Source of the DNA: Candidatus Methylophosphatis roskildensis
Lineage (GTDB): Bacteria; Pseudomonadota; Gammaproteobacteria; Burkholderiales; Rhodocyclaceae
Reading direction: 5' to 3'
Assembly: GCA_016708905.1 (NCBI GenBank)
Contig: JADJEV010000005.1
Span: 186,001 to 250,000 of the forward strand
Length of the DNA: 64,000 nucleotides
Shown: piece by piece, positions 8,081 through 17,800 of the stretch
Numbering within the stretch: position 1 is the first letter of the stretch
How the letters are laid out: each line of letters begins with the position of its first letter
The notes under the pieces: generated by a model
What the model saw: the letters and a program-made list of their open reading frames with translations, nothing else
Database searches by the model: none
Told to the model about the DNA's origin: nothing
Program-made: the position numbers and the translations under genes

Positions 8081-9517
8081 TCAGATCCAGTTGCGCTGCC
8101 GCAGTTCGTCCAGCGTGGCGTCCAGACAGCAGCGTATCAGGTCGATCATCTCGTCGATCTGGGTTCGCGTGATCACCAGCGGCGGGGCGATGATCATCCG
8201 GTCGCCGACCGCGCGCATGATCATGCCATTGCCGAACATATGACCGCGGCAAAGCATGCCGACCCCGAGTTCGGGCGCAAAGCATTCGAGGGTTCGCTTG
8301 TCCCTGACCAATACCAGACCGGCGACAAGCCCGCAGGTTTCCGCCATGCCGACCAGCGGGTGAACGGCCAGCGCCTCGAACTTGTGCCTGAGGTAGGGGC
8401 TGCTGTCGTCCCGCACCTTTTCGACCAGACTCTCGCGCCGGATGATGTCGATGTTCTCGAGCGCGACCGCGCACGCCACCGGATGCCCCGAGTAGGTGAA
8501 GCCGTGCTCGAACTCCCCGCCCTTGTCGATCAGCACGTCGGCAACCCGCTTGCCAACCATCACGCCACCGAGAGGGATATAGCCCGAGGTAACGCCCTTG
8601 GCGAAAGTCATCAGATCGGGCCGGTAGCCGAACTTCTGGCAGCCGAACCATTCGCCGAGCCGGCCGAAGCCGCAGATCACTTCGTCGGACACCAGCAGGA
8701 TGCCGTACCTGTCGCAAATCCGCTGGATCTCCGGCCAGTAGCTATCGGGCGGAATGATCACGCCGCCGGCACCCTGCAGCGGCTCGCCGATGAAGGCCGC
8801 CACCCGGTCCGGGCCGACCTCGAGGATCTTCTCTTCGAGCCAGCCGGCCGCCTTGAGACCGAACGCGTCCTGCGACATCCCCCGGCCGTGCTCGAACCAG
8901 TAGGGTTGCTGGATGTGGGCGATGCCGGGAATCGGCAGGTCGCCCTGCGCGTGCATGTAAGCCATGCCGCCGAGCGAGGCGCCGGCCATCGTGCTGCCGT
9001 GATAGCCGTTGATGCGCCCGATGATCAGCTTGCGCCGGGGCTGTTCGAGCAGATCCCAGTAGCGGCGCACCAGGCGCACCACGGTATCGTTGCCCTCGGA
9101 ACCCGAGTTGGTGAAGAACACATGCTGGAACTGCGGCGGCGAGACCTCGGCGAGCAGCGCCGCCAGCTTGACCGCCGGAACATTGGTGGTGTTGAAAAAG
9201 CTGTTGTAGTAGGGCATCTCCATCATTTGCCGACAGGCGGCATCGGCGAGTTCCTTGCGGCCGTAGCCGACGTTCACGCACCACAGGCCGGACATGCCGT
9301 CCAGCACCCGTTTGCCCTCGGAGTCCCACAGGTAGATGCCCTCGCCCTTCACCATCACGCGGACGCCCTTCTCGGCGAGCAGCTTGTGGTCGGTGAATGG
9401 GTGCAGGTAGTGCGCCGAATCGAGCGCCTGGATCGCCCGCGTATCCACTGCCGCGGACGCGCGCATCAGGGCCGGCCGCTCCTCGGCGGTCCGGATCTCG
9501 AATTGATTCGTCATCAT
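8081..9517 (-). CDS. spuC: SpuC-like putrescine/polyamine:pyruvate aminotransferase
   Basis: This class III aminotransferase of 478 residues has the SpuC-type start (IQALDSAHYLHPFTDHK), the PLP-binding aspartate D278 in SDEVICGFGR and the Schiff-base lysine K307 in FAKGVTSGYIPLGG. SpuC of Pseudomonas transaminates putrescine (and related diamines) to 4-aminobutyraldehyde with pyruvate as acceptor. Its place directly after a gamma-glutamylputrescine synthetase homologue makes a polyamine substrate likely. It is 25 bp from puuA and 32 bp from gabD, clearly one transcript. Confidence 0.88.
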   Translation of the reverse strand: MMTNQFEIRTAEERPALMRASAAVDTRAIQALDSAHYLHPFTDHKLLAEKGVRVMVKGEGIYLWDSEGKRVLDGMSGLWCVNVGYGRKELADAACRQMMEMPYYNSFFNTTNVPAVKLAALLAEVSPPQFQHVFFTNSGSEGNDTVVRLVRRYWDLLEQPRRKLIIGRINGYHGSTMAGASLGGMAYMHAQGDLPIPGIAHIQQPYWFEHGRGMSQDAFGLKAAGWLEEKILEVGPDRVAAFIGEPLQGAGGVIIPPDSYWPEIQRICDRYGILLVSDEVICGFGRLGEWFGCQKFGYRPDLMTFAKGVTSGYIPLGGVMVGKRVADVLIDKGGEFEHGFTYSGHPVACAVALENIDIIRRESLVEKVRDDSSPYLRHKFEALAVHPLVGMAETCGLVAGLVLVRDKRTLECFAPELGVGMLCRGHMFGNGMIMRAVGDRMIIAPPLVITRTQIDEMIDLIRCCLDATLDELRQRNWI

Positions 9518-9541
9518 GTCGTGTCCTTCATTGGGCAGCGC

Positions 9542-10912
9542 TCAGACATGCAGCAGCAGGTGCTCGCGCTCCCACGGGCTGATCACCTTCATGAATTCCG
9601 CGTACTCGAGTTCCTTCACCGATGCGTAGACCTTGATGAAGCGCTCGCCCAGCACCGCGTGCAGCGCCGACGTCTCGCGCAGCCAGGACAGCGCCTCCGA
9701 AAGGCTGGTCGGCAGCTCGTAGTCGCGGTCGTAGGCGCTGTCGAGAATCTCCGGCCCCGGTTCGATCTTTTCCTCGATGCCGAGGTAGCCGCAGGCCAGG
9801 GTTGCGGCGAACGCCAGGTACGGATTGGCATCGGCCCCGACCACGCGATTCTCGACGCGCCGGTTGTCGCTGTCGGAATGCGGTATGCGAAAACCGACCG
9901 TCCGGTTGTCCTTGCCCCACTGGATGTTGATCGGCGCCGCGGTGTGCCGCACGATCCGCCGGTAGGAATTCACGTAGGGCGCCACCAGGGCCATCGCCGC
10001 CGGCATGTACTTCTGCAGCCCGCCGATGTACCAGTAGAAGCACTTCGATGGCGTGCCGTCGGGATTGCTGAAGATGTTCCTCCCGGTCTTCAGATCGACG
10101 ATGCTCTGATGGATATGCATCGCCGAACCGGGCTCGCCGGCCATCGGCTTGGCCATGAAGGTGGCGTACATGTCGTGACGCAGCGCCGTCTCGCGCAGGG
10201 TGCGCTTGAAGAAGAAGCATTTGTCGGCCAGGCCGAGCGGAGAGCCGTGGAGAAAGTTGATCTCCATCTGGCCGGCGCCCATTTCGTGGATCAGCGTGTC
10301 GAGGTCGAGTTCCTGCGCCTCACAGTAGTCGTAGATCTGCTCGAACAGCGGATCGAACTCGTTCACCGCGTCGATGCTGTAGGCCTGGCGGCTGGTCTCG
10401 GCGCGGCCGCTGCGGCCTTTGGGCGGCTTGAGCGGCAGGTCGGGATCGATATTCTTGGCGACAAGGTAGAACTCGAGCTCGGGCGCCACCACCGGCTTCC
10501 AGCCCTTTTCCTTGTACAGCTCGCAGACACGCCGCAACACCGAACGCGGCGCGAAGTCGACCAGACGGCCATCGGAAAAGTAGCAGTCGTGAATCACCTG
10601 TGCGGTGGGATCGACAGTCCACGGCACCAGCCGCACGGTCGCCGGATCGGGCAGCAGCAGCATGTCGCGGTCATTGACCGAGATCACGCTGTCGTAGTCC
10701 GCGCTGTTCTCCGGGCAATCGCCGGTCACCGTCATGCCGACCACGGCTTCCGGCAGACGCATGCCGCGATCCTCGGTAAACTTTTCGCGCGGCAGGATCT
10801 TGCCGCGCGGCACGCCGGTCAGGTCGGGCACCAGGCATTCGATCTCGGTGACCTGATTCTCGTCGAGCCAGCGCTCCATGTCGTTGTGGGAGAAGTTCTC
10901 GCGTAATGACAT
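9542..10912 (-). CDS. puuA: Glutamine synthetase family, gamma-glutamylpolyamine synthetase
   Basis: The 456-residue product is of the glutamine-synthetase superfamily, with the ATP/metal segment EMGAGQMEINFLHG, the AMHIHQSI motif and RRVENRVVGADANPYLAFAA at the C-terminal barrel. The PuuA/SpuI subgroup ligates glutamate to putrescine or other amines, using ATP, as the first step of the gamma-glutamylated route. The neighbours puuD, spuC, puuC and gabD support this over ordinary glutamine synthetase. The sequence DLTGVPRGKILP near the N-terminus is usual for this subgroup. The exact amine cannot be read from sequence. Confidence 0.88.
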   Translation of the reverse strand: MSLRENFSHNDMERWLDENQVTEIECLVPDLTGVPRGKILPREKFTEDRGMRLPEAVVGMTVTGDCPENSADYDSVISVNDRDMLLLPDPATVRLVPWTVDPTAQVIHDCYFSDGRLVDFAPRSVLRRVCELYKEKGWKPVVAPELEFYLVAKNIDPDLPLKPPKGRSGRAETSRQAYSIDAVNEFDPLFEQIYDYCEAQELDLDTLIHEMGAGQMEINFLHGSPLGLADKCFFFKRTLRETALRHDMYATFMAKPMAGEPGSAMHIHQSIVDLKTGRNIFSNPDGTPSKCFYWYIGGLQKYMPAAMALVAPYVNSYRRIVRHTAAPINIQWGKDNRTVGFRIPHSDSDNRRVENRVVGADANPYLAFAATLACGYLGIEEKIEPGPEILDSAYDRDYELPTSLSEALSWLRETSALHAVLGERFIKVYASVKELEYAEFMKVISPWEREHLLLHV

Positions 10913-10930
10913 CGTGTAGAACTAGTCTGG

Positions 10931-11716
10931 TCAGAGGTTGTGAACAGCTCTACTGCGCGGGCGGTCTGCGTCGTTGTTCACTCGCTCGCGACAGGCGCGC
11001 CCGAATGCCTCGAACAGCTTGATCGACACCGCGTTGTCGCGCATCTTCCATTCGGGATGCCACTGCACGCCCAGGGCAAACGCCCGCGAACCGGCCACGC
11101 TGAATGCCTCGACCAGCCCGTCTTCGGCGCTCGCCTCGACCTCCAGCCCGGCGCCGAGACGGTCGACACCCTGACCATGCAGGGAGTTGACGATGATGTC
11201 GGCTGCGCTGCCCAGCGCGCGCGCCAGCACGCCGCCCGGCTTCACGTGAAGTGGATGGGCGGGACCGTACTGCACGTCGATCGGGGCCTTGGGGTCTTCG
11301 CGATGATCGCGGATACCCGCTACCGCATGAACCGCCTGATGCAGGCTGCCGCCGAGCGCCACATTGACCTCCTGGAAGCCGCGACAGATCGCGAACAGCG
11401 GAACGCCGAGCGCGAGCGCACGGCGCACCAGCGGCAGGGTCGTGGCGTCGCGCGCCGGATCCAGCGGAAGTTCGGGATCGGCTACGGTTTGGGCGAAATG
11501 CGCGGGATGGACATTGGAAACCGACCCGGTCAGCAGGAGGCCGTCGGCCTGATCGAGCAGACCGTCGATGTCCAGCGCATCGCCCAGCGGCGGCACCAGC
11601 AGCGGCTGGCAGCCGGCGCCATGAACCACCGCATCGACGTATTTCCCGCCGACGACGAAAAACGGGTGGCGTCCGAGATCCTTGCTGCATGCCGGGATCA
11701 GCACGACGGGCTTCAT
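10931..11716 (-). CDS. puuD: Gamma-glutamyl-GABA hydrolase, class I amidotransferase fold
   Basis: A 261-residue peptidase C26-type hydrolase. The catalytic triad is visible: C111 in FAICRGFQE, and H219 and E221 in GVQWHPEW. PuuD releases glutamate from gamma-glutamyl-GABA. It is the first gene of the operon, 18 bp before puuA. ATG at 11716 starts a typical MKPVVLIPACSKD; a TTG seven codons earlier is possible but poorer. Only 68 bp separate it from infA, so the operon promoter must lie there or read-through from infA occurs. Confidence 0.9.
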   Translation of the reverse strand: MKPVVLIPACSKDLGRHPFFVVGGKYVDAVVHGAGCQPLLVPPLGDALDIDGLLDQADGLLLTGSVSNVHPAHFAQTVADPELPLDPARDATTLPLVRRALALGVPLFAICRGFQEVNVALGGSLHQAVHAVAGIRDHREDPKAPIDVQYGPAHPLHVKPGGVLARALGSAADIIVNSLHGQGVDRLGAGLEVEASAEDGLVEAFSVAGSRAFALGVQWHPEWKMRDNAVSIKLFEAFGRACRERVNNDADRPRSRAVHNL

Positions 11717-11784
11717 GGCTGCACTATATATCCACAAACCCCCTTATGCAGCAAGCGGCTCGGCAGCCGGGAACGGCCGCCGGA

Positions 11785-12042
11785 TCAGTGCCTGCGCCGC
11801 GGCGCGGCGACTGGGCCGCGTCCCTCGATGTGGCGGAATCGGATGCGCCCCTTGCTCAGATCGTAGGGGGAGATCTCCAGCGAAACCTTGTCGCCGGCGA
11901 TGATGCGAATGTGGTGCTTGCGCATCTTGCCCGCCGTGTAGGCGACCAGAGCGTGGCCATTGTCGAGCGTGACGCGAAAACGCGAGTCGGGCAGCACTTC
12001 CATCACCACGCCGTTCATTTCAATCAGTTCTTCTTTTGCCAT
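11785..12042 (-). CDS. infA: Translation initiation factor IF-1 (second-copy type)
   Basis: This S1-fold protein of 85 residues starts MAKEELIEMNGVVMEVLPDS and contains the conserved GKMRKHHIRIIAGDKV and YDLSKGRIRFRH segments. IF-1 sits in the ribosomal A site during initiation. The usual length is 72; here a basic tail (EGRGPVAAPRRRH) follows the core. Location next to a cold-shock gene rather than in a ribosomal protein operon suggests the second infA copy that many betaproteobacteria carry. Confidence 0.95.
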   Translation of the reverse strand: MAKEELIEMNGVVMEVLPDSRFRVTLDNGHALVAYTAGKMRKHHIRIIAGDKVSLEISPYDLSKGRIRFRHIEGRGPVAAPRRRH

Positions 12043-12169
12043 AGCTGAGCCTCGATGGGAAAGTCGAAAAAGGAACCCTCCAGAGATGCGCTGCGGCCGG
12101 AAACCGCGGCGGCGACCCAAGGCAGGGCGAACGGCATGGCAGTGCTGCCATGCCGCTGCGGCCGCCTGA

Positions 12170-12376
12170 CTAGTCAGCCGCGCGAATGTTGGACGCCTGC
12201 TGGCCCTTGGGGCCGGCGGTAACGTCGAAACTCACGCGCTGGCCTTCCTTCAGGGTCTTGAAACCCTGTCCCTGGATTGCCGAAAAGTGAGCGAAAAGAT
12301 CGTCTCCACCGGCCTCGGGTGTGATGAAGCCGAAGCCCTTGGAATCGTTGAACCACTTGACCGTGCCTGTTGCCAT
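12170..12376 (-). CDS. cspA: Cold-shock family RNA-binding protein
   Basis: A 68-residue Csp with both RNA-binding motifs: KGFGFI and DLFAHFSAI. These proteins melt RNA secondary structure, on cold shock or constitutively. The ATG is preceded by AGGAAACTCAAG, a plausible ribosome binding site. The gene has a rather long untranslated region upstream with AT-rich blocks, which fits the post-transcriptional control of csp genes, although no specific element could be assigned. infA follows 127 bp downstream. Confidence 0.96.
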   Translation of the reverse strand: MATGTVKWFNDSKGFGFITPEAGGDDLFAHFSAIQGQGFKTLKEGQRVSFDVTAGPKGQQASNIRAAD

Positions 12377-12728
12377 GTCTTGAGTTTCCTAAGAAAACAT
12401 AATAGGGGGACTGCCCCCGAGGGTGGGGCGAAGCTCAAGACGGCAGGGTGGTGAAGGGAGAAATACCGAAGGACTGCGGGTACTGAACCAGACAACAACA
12501 GCACTACTTGAAGATCGCTGCACCGCACTATGCACGGTATCGTGCGGATTTGCAAACCAAAGTTTCGATCTGCGAGCGTGCATCGGCCTGCAACCCGCAT
12601 GAAATGGCGGTCTACCGCCAACCACCGGCCGAGATGCCCGTGTTTGCTTGCTCGCAGGCCGGTGGCAGGTTCAGATTGCGCCCACTCACCGGCGGGTCGG
12701 CATCGCCAGGCTTGCGCGAGGCGTCGGG
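12377..12728. other. Gene-free stretch: csp leader and one copy of a dispersed repeat
   Basis: The part next to the csp gene is its leader on the minus strand. Bases 12583-12680 hold copy A of a dispersed repeat. No credible coding frame is seen; open frames here are short and read through the repeat. Confidence 0.6.
12583..12680 (+). repeat. Dispersed intergenic repeat, copy A
   Basis: Roughly 95 bases beginning CATCGGCCTGCAACCCGCAT match, at about four bases in five, a segment at 24440-24545. Both copies are intergenic, have the same orientation and share the blocks CATCGGCCTGCAACCCGCAT, AATGGCG and ATGCCCGTGTTT. Function unknown. Confidence 0.7.
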
Positions 12729-13745
12729 TTAAGCTGCGCGCTGACTGCCCTGCCGGTATTCACCGGGATTGGTTCCGGTCCATTTCTTGAAGGCCCGGTG
12801 AAACGCGCTCGGCTCGGCGAAGCCCAGCGCGTGCGCGACATCGACCAGCGTCCCGCCGGGCTGGCCGAGGTAGGTGATCGCCAGGTCGCGCCGCAGATCG
12901 TCCTTGATCGACCGGTAGGGCTGGCCCTCTTCGTCGAGCCGCCGGCGCAGGGTCGAGGCGGTCATCTGCAACTGCCTGGCCAGGGTCTCGAAGTCCGGCC
13001 AGTCGGCCGGCGCGCTCTGGCGCAGGCGGCGGCGGATGCGGGCGGTGAGGCCGGCGCTGTTGTGGTACTTGACCAGGAAGTTGGCCGGCGCACCGCGCAG
13101 GAATGCCTTGATCGAGCGCTCACTCTGGATGACCGGCAGATCGAGGCAGGCGGCGTCGATCGCGATGCGGGTTTCCGGCCGGTCGAATCGCGCGTCGGCG
13201 CAGAATAAAACCCGGTATTCGGCGAGTCCCGGCGGCTCATCGCAGCGAAACTCGGCGCCGAGTATCGGGATGCGGCGGCCGATCAGCCAGCACGCCAGGC
13301 CATGCAGCATGACCAGGTAGGTGGCGTAGGCGAACATGCGATGCGGACCATTGCGCTCGTCCAGCCGGATCTGCGCGATGCCGTTCTCGATCGACAGGGT
13401 GCCGCTCAGATCGTCGAGCACCAGGCGCAGGAATCGCAGCGCGCGCCGCAGCGCCGTGGTCAGCGTGTCGCTGTGCAGTACGCTGTGGCACAACAAGGTG
13501 AAGCTGCCGCATTTCATCGGGCGCGAGTCGAGGCCGAAGAACTCGTCATCGAGGGTCCGGGCGATCAGCAGCCACAGCGCGCCGTACCGTTCGGGCGAGA
13601 CTCTGGCCTGTTCCGATTCGAGCAATGCGGGCGAAATGCCGGCCTGGCGCAGCAACGCCGCGGTGTCGAGTCCGCGCTGGCGGACCACCGCCAGCGCTTC
13701 ATGCACGAAGCCGATCGAAATGGTGCCTCTTTCCTGCTCAGCCAT
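12729..13745 (-). CDS. AraC-family transcriptional regulator
   Basis: A 338-residue regulator with an N-terminal ligand domain of the arabinose-binding/OruR-like type (GFVHEALAVVRQRGLDTAALLRQAGI) and a C-terminal AraC helix-turn-helix pair ending in DVAHALGFAEPSAFHRAFKKW. It is divergent from the short-chain dehydrogenase and IcmF genes, 138 bp away, so it probably controls them; its inducer is unknown. ATG at 13745 was chosen because it begins the recognised domain; an upstream start would add 18 residues. Confidence 0.87.
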   Translation of the reverse strand: MAEQERGTISIGFVHEALAVVRQRGLDTAALLRQAGISPALLESEQARVSPERYGALWLLIARTLDDEFFGLDSRPMKCGSFTLLCHSVLHSDTLTTALRRALRFLRLVLDDLSGTLSIENGIAQIRLDERNGPHRMFAYATYLVMLHGLACWLIGRRIPILGAEFRCDEPPGLAEYRVLFCADARFDRPETRIAIDAACLDLPVIQSERSIKAFLRGAPANFLVKYHNSAGLTARIRRRLRQSAPADWPDFETLARQLQMTASTLRRRLDEEGQPYRSIKDDLRRDLAITYLGQPGGTLVDVAHALGFAEPSAFHRAFKKWTGTNPGEYRQGSQRAA

Positions 13746-13883
13746 GGATGCGGGCCCGGGCGCCGGGCGACAATCGGTTGCAGTTGCAAAATCCGCCAAT
13801 GATTTTGAGCGATCCCGGCATCGCCCTGCGGGCGTGGCGCGCTTAGACTACACCATCGTCTTGGGTCAGCTTGGGGGCCGCAG

Positions 13884-14651
13884 ATGCAGATCGAGCATCG
13901 AGTATTCCTGGTAACCGGCGCCGCCTCGGGTCTCGGCGCCGCCACGGCGCGGATGATCGTGGCCGGAGGCGGCCGCGTGGCTCTGGCGGATATGAACGAG
14001 GAGAGCTGCGCGGCGCTGGCTGCCGAATTCGGCACGGCGGCATGCTTCGCCCGAACGGATGTCGCCGACGAAGCCAGCGCCCGCGCGGCGATCGACATGG
14101 CGCTGACGCGCTTCGGCAGCCTGCACGGGCTGGTCAACTGCGCCGGCGTTGCGCCGGCCGAAAAGGTGCTCGGCAAGAACGGCCCGCACGGGCTCGAAAG
14201 TTTCGCTCGCGTCGTTTCGATCAACCTGACCGGCAGCTTCAACATGATCCGCCTCGCGGCCGACGCGATGAGCCGGCAGCCCCCCAATGCCGATGGCGAG
14301 CGCGGCGTGATCGTCAATACCGCGTCGGCTGCCGCCTTCGACGGCCAGATCGGGCAGGCTGCGTACGCCGGATCGAAGGCCGGCGTCGCCGGCATGACCT
14401 TGCCGATCGCCCGCGAACTGGCACGTTTCGGCATCCGCGTCGTCACCATCGCGCCGGGCATCTTCGAGACGCCGATGCTGCAGGCCATGCCGCAGGAGAT
14501 GCATGAATCTCTCGGCCGGACGGTACCTTTTCCGCCGCGCCTGGGGCGGCCGGCCGAATTCGCGGCACTGGTGCGGCACATCGCCGAGAACACCTACCTC
14601 AACGGCGAGGTGATCCGTCTCGACGGCGCCATCCGCATGGCGCCCAGGTGA
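13884..14651 (+). CDS. Short-chain dehydrogenase, 3-hydroxyacyl-CoA dehydrogenase type II-like
   Basis: The 255-residue SDR has the cofactor glycine motif TGAASGLG (11-18), NCAGVAP and the catalytic S148, Y161 and K165 (YAGSK). It most resembles the HSD10/type II 3-hydroxyacyl-CoA dehydrogenases that act on short branched 3-hydroxyacyl-CoAs with NAD. Location between an AraC regulator and icmF suggests a job in branched-chain or short acyl-CoA breakdown. 152 bp separate it from icmF; co-transcription is likely but not certain. Confidence 0.88.
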   Translation: MQIEHRVFLVTGAASGLGAATARMIVAGGGRVALADMNEESCAALAAEFGTAACFARTDVADEASARAAIDMALTRFGSLHGLVNCAGVAPAEKVLGKNGPHGLESFARVVSINLTGSFNMIRLAADAMSRQPPNADGERGVIVNTASAAAFDGQIGQAAYAGSKAGVAGMTLPIARELARFGIRVVTIAPGIFETPMLQAMPQEMHESLGRTVPFPPRLGRPAEFAALVRHIAENTYLNGEVIRLDGAIRMAPR

Positions 14652-14803
14652 TCGATGACGGGCCGCCCGAAAGAGAGAATAATCCCGTGTCTTGCGCCGC
14701 TGATTCTGCCGGCAGCGTTGGGGCAAGACCCACGCCGATCGGCCGCCGTGAGGCCGGCGAGATCTCACTCGAGATCGTTTGACACTGCAAGCGAGGAAAA
14801 GCC

Positions 14804-17800
14804 ATGACTGATCTTTCCGAGATGAAAAAGCCTACGATCTACAAGCCTCGCCACAAGGTGCGCTTCGTCACTGCCGCAGCGCTGTTCGATGGCCATGATG
14901 CATCGATCAACATCATGCGGCGAATCCTGCAAGCCAGCGGTGTCGAGGTGATCCACCTCGGCCACAACCGCTCGGTCGGCGAGATCGTCGATGCCGCCCT
15001 GCAGGAGGATGTGCAGGGCATCGCCGTCACCAGCTACCAGGGTGGGCATGTCGAGTACTTCAAGTACATGATGGATCTGCTGCGCCAGCACGGCGGCGAG
15101 AACATCAAGGTCTTCGGCGGCGGCGGCGGCGTGATCGTGCCGACAGAAATCGACGAACTGCAACAGTACGGCGTCACCCGCCTGTACTCACCGGAAGACG
15201 GCGCATTGCTCGGCCTGCAGGGCATGATCAACGACGTGATCGAGAGATCCGATGTCGATCTGATCGCCCACGCGCCCGCCGAGGAGTGCCTGCTCAAGTC
15301 ACTGCGCTCCGGCGACCGGCGCCAGCTCGCCCGCATCATCACCGCGCTGGAGAACGGCGCCTATGGCAACGTCGCCAAGGCTGCGCTGCACGAGGCCGCG
15401 GCCGAGCACAAGACCCCGACTCTCGGCATCACCGGCACCGGCGGTGCCGGCAAGAGTTCGCTGACCGACGAGCTGGTGCTGCGCCTGCGCCTCGATCAGG
15501 AGGATCGGTTGAAGCTCGCCATCATCTCGATCGACCCGTCGCGCAAGCGCACCGGCGGTGCCCTGCTGGGCGATCGCATCCGCATGAACGCGATCGACCA
15601 CCCGCACATCTACATGCGCTCGCTCGCCACGCGGAATTTCGGCAATGGCGCCGGCAGCGGCGGCTCCGAGATCTCCGCGGCGTTGCCCGAAGTCATCGCC
15701 GCCTGCAAGGTGGCCGGTTTCGACCTGATCATCGTCGAGACCTCGGGCATCGGCCAGGGCGACGCGGCGATCGTGCCCTTCGTGGACCTGTCGCTCTACG
15801 TCATGACGCCCGAATTCGGCGCGGCGAGCCAGCTCGAGAAGATCGACATGCTCGACTTCGCCGACTTCGTGGCGATCAACAAGTACGACCGCAAGGGTGC
15901 TGAGGACGCGCTGCGCGACGTGCGCAAGCAGGTCCAGCGCAACCGCGAACTGTTCGCGCGGCCGGTCGACGAGATGCCGGTGTTCGGCACCCAGGCCAGC
16001 CGATTCAATGACGACGGCGTGACGGCGCTGTATCAGGCCATCCTGCCCCGGCTGCTGGAAAAGGGCCTCAAGTCGGGGGGGGCCAAGGCGCCGGTCAGAG
16101 TTCCCGGCAAGCTGCCCAAAGTCAGCGTCAAGGCCTCCTCGATGGGCCGGGCCATCGTGCCGGCCGAACGCATCCGTTATCTGGCCGAGGTCGCCGAGGC
16201 AGTGCGCGACTATCACAAGCACATCGCCCAACAGGCCCGCTTTGCCCGCGAGCGCCAGTCGCTGCGGACTGCCCGGACGCTGTTCGAGCAGTGGGGCAAG
16301 GACGCCGGCAGTTTCGCCGACGTGATCCAGTGGAAGGACGGTGAACTCACGCCGACCGCGCGCAAGCTGCTCGACCAGTGGCCGACCACCAGGGCGCTCT
16401 ATGCCGCGGACGAGTATGTGGTGAAAATCCGCGACAGGGAGATCCGCACCAAGCTCACCAGCGAATCACTCTCCGGCAGCAAGATCCGCAAGGTGGCATT
16501 GCCGGATTTCGAGGACGAGGGCGAGACACTCCGCTTCCTGATGAAGGAGAACGTGCCCGGCTCTTTCCCCTTCACCGCTGGCGTGTTCGCCTTCAAGCGC
16601 GAGAACGAAGACCCGACCCGCATGTTCGCTGGCGAGGGCGATGCCTTCCGCACCAACCGGCGTTTCAAGAAGGTATCCGAAGGCATGCCGGCGCATCGGC
16701 TGTCCACCGCCTTCGACTCGGTCACGCTCTATGGCTGCGACCCCGATCCGCGCCCCGACATCTACGGCAAGGTGGGCAACTCGGGCGTGTCGATCGCCAC
16801 GCTCGACGACCTCAAGGTGCTCTACGACGGCTTCGACCTGTGCGCACCGACGACCAGCGTATCGATGACCATCAACGGCCCGGCGCCGATGATCCTGGCG
16901 ATGTTCTTCAATACCGCGATCGATCAGCAGGTGGCGAAGTTCAAGGCCGACAACGGCCGCGAGCCAACCGAGGACGAAGCCGAGAAGATCAAGGAGTGGA
17001 CGCTGGCTACGGTGCGCGGCACGGTGCAGGCCGACATCCTCAAGGAAGACCAGGGCCAGAACACCTGCATCTTCTCGACCGAGTTCGCGCTCAAGCTGAT
17101 GGGCGACATCCAGGCGTACTTCGTCCACCACGACGTGCGCAACTTCTACTCGGTGTCGATCTCCGGCTACCACATCGCCGAAGCCGGCGCCAACCCGATC
17201 AGCCAGCTCGCCTTCACCCTGGCCAACGGTTTCACCTATGTCGAGAGTTACCTCGCACGCGGCATGCACATCGATGACTTCGCGCCGAACCTGTCCTTCT
17301 TCTTCAGCAATGGCATGGACCCGGAGTATGCGGTGATCGGCCGTGTCGCCCGCCGCATCTGGGCGGTGGCGATGAAGAACAGGTATGGTGCCAACGAACG
17401 CAGCCAGAAGCTCAAATACCACGTGCAGACCTCGGGTCGCAGCCTGCATGCGCAGGAGATGTCGTTCAACGACATCCGCACCACCTTGCAGGCGCTGATC
17501 GCCATCTACGACAACTGCAACAGCCTGCACACCAATGCCTACGACGAGGCGATCACCACGCCGACCGACGAATCGGTGCGCCGCGCGATGGCGATCCAGT
17601 TGATCATCAACCGCGAATGGGGTCTGGCGAAGAACGAGAACCCGAACCAGGGCGCGTTCATCATCGACGAGCTGACCGACCTGGTCGAAGAGGCGGTGCT
17701 CAAGGAGTTCGAGGCGATCGCCAGCCGCGGCGGCGTGCTCGGTGCAATGGAGACCGGCTACCAGCGCGGCAAGATCCAGGAAGAGAGCCTCTATTACGAA

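Noticed and set aside
6591..8717. 708-residue open frame over gabD
   Set aside because: The first 223 residues overlap the SpuC-like gene in another phase and have no family; gabD starts at 8048.
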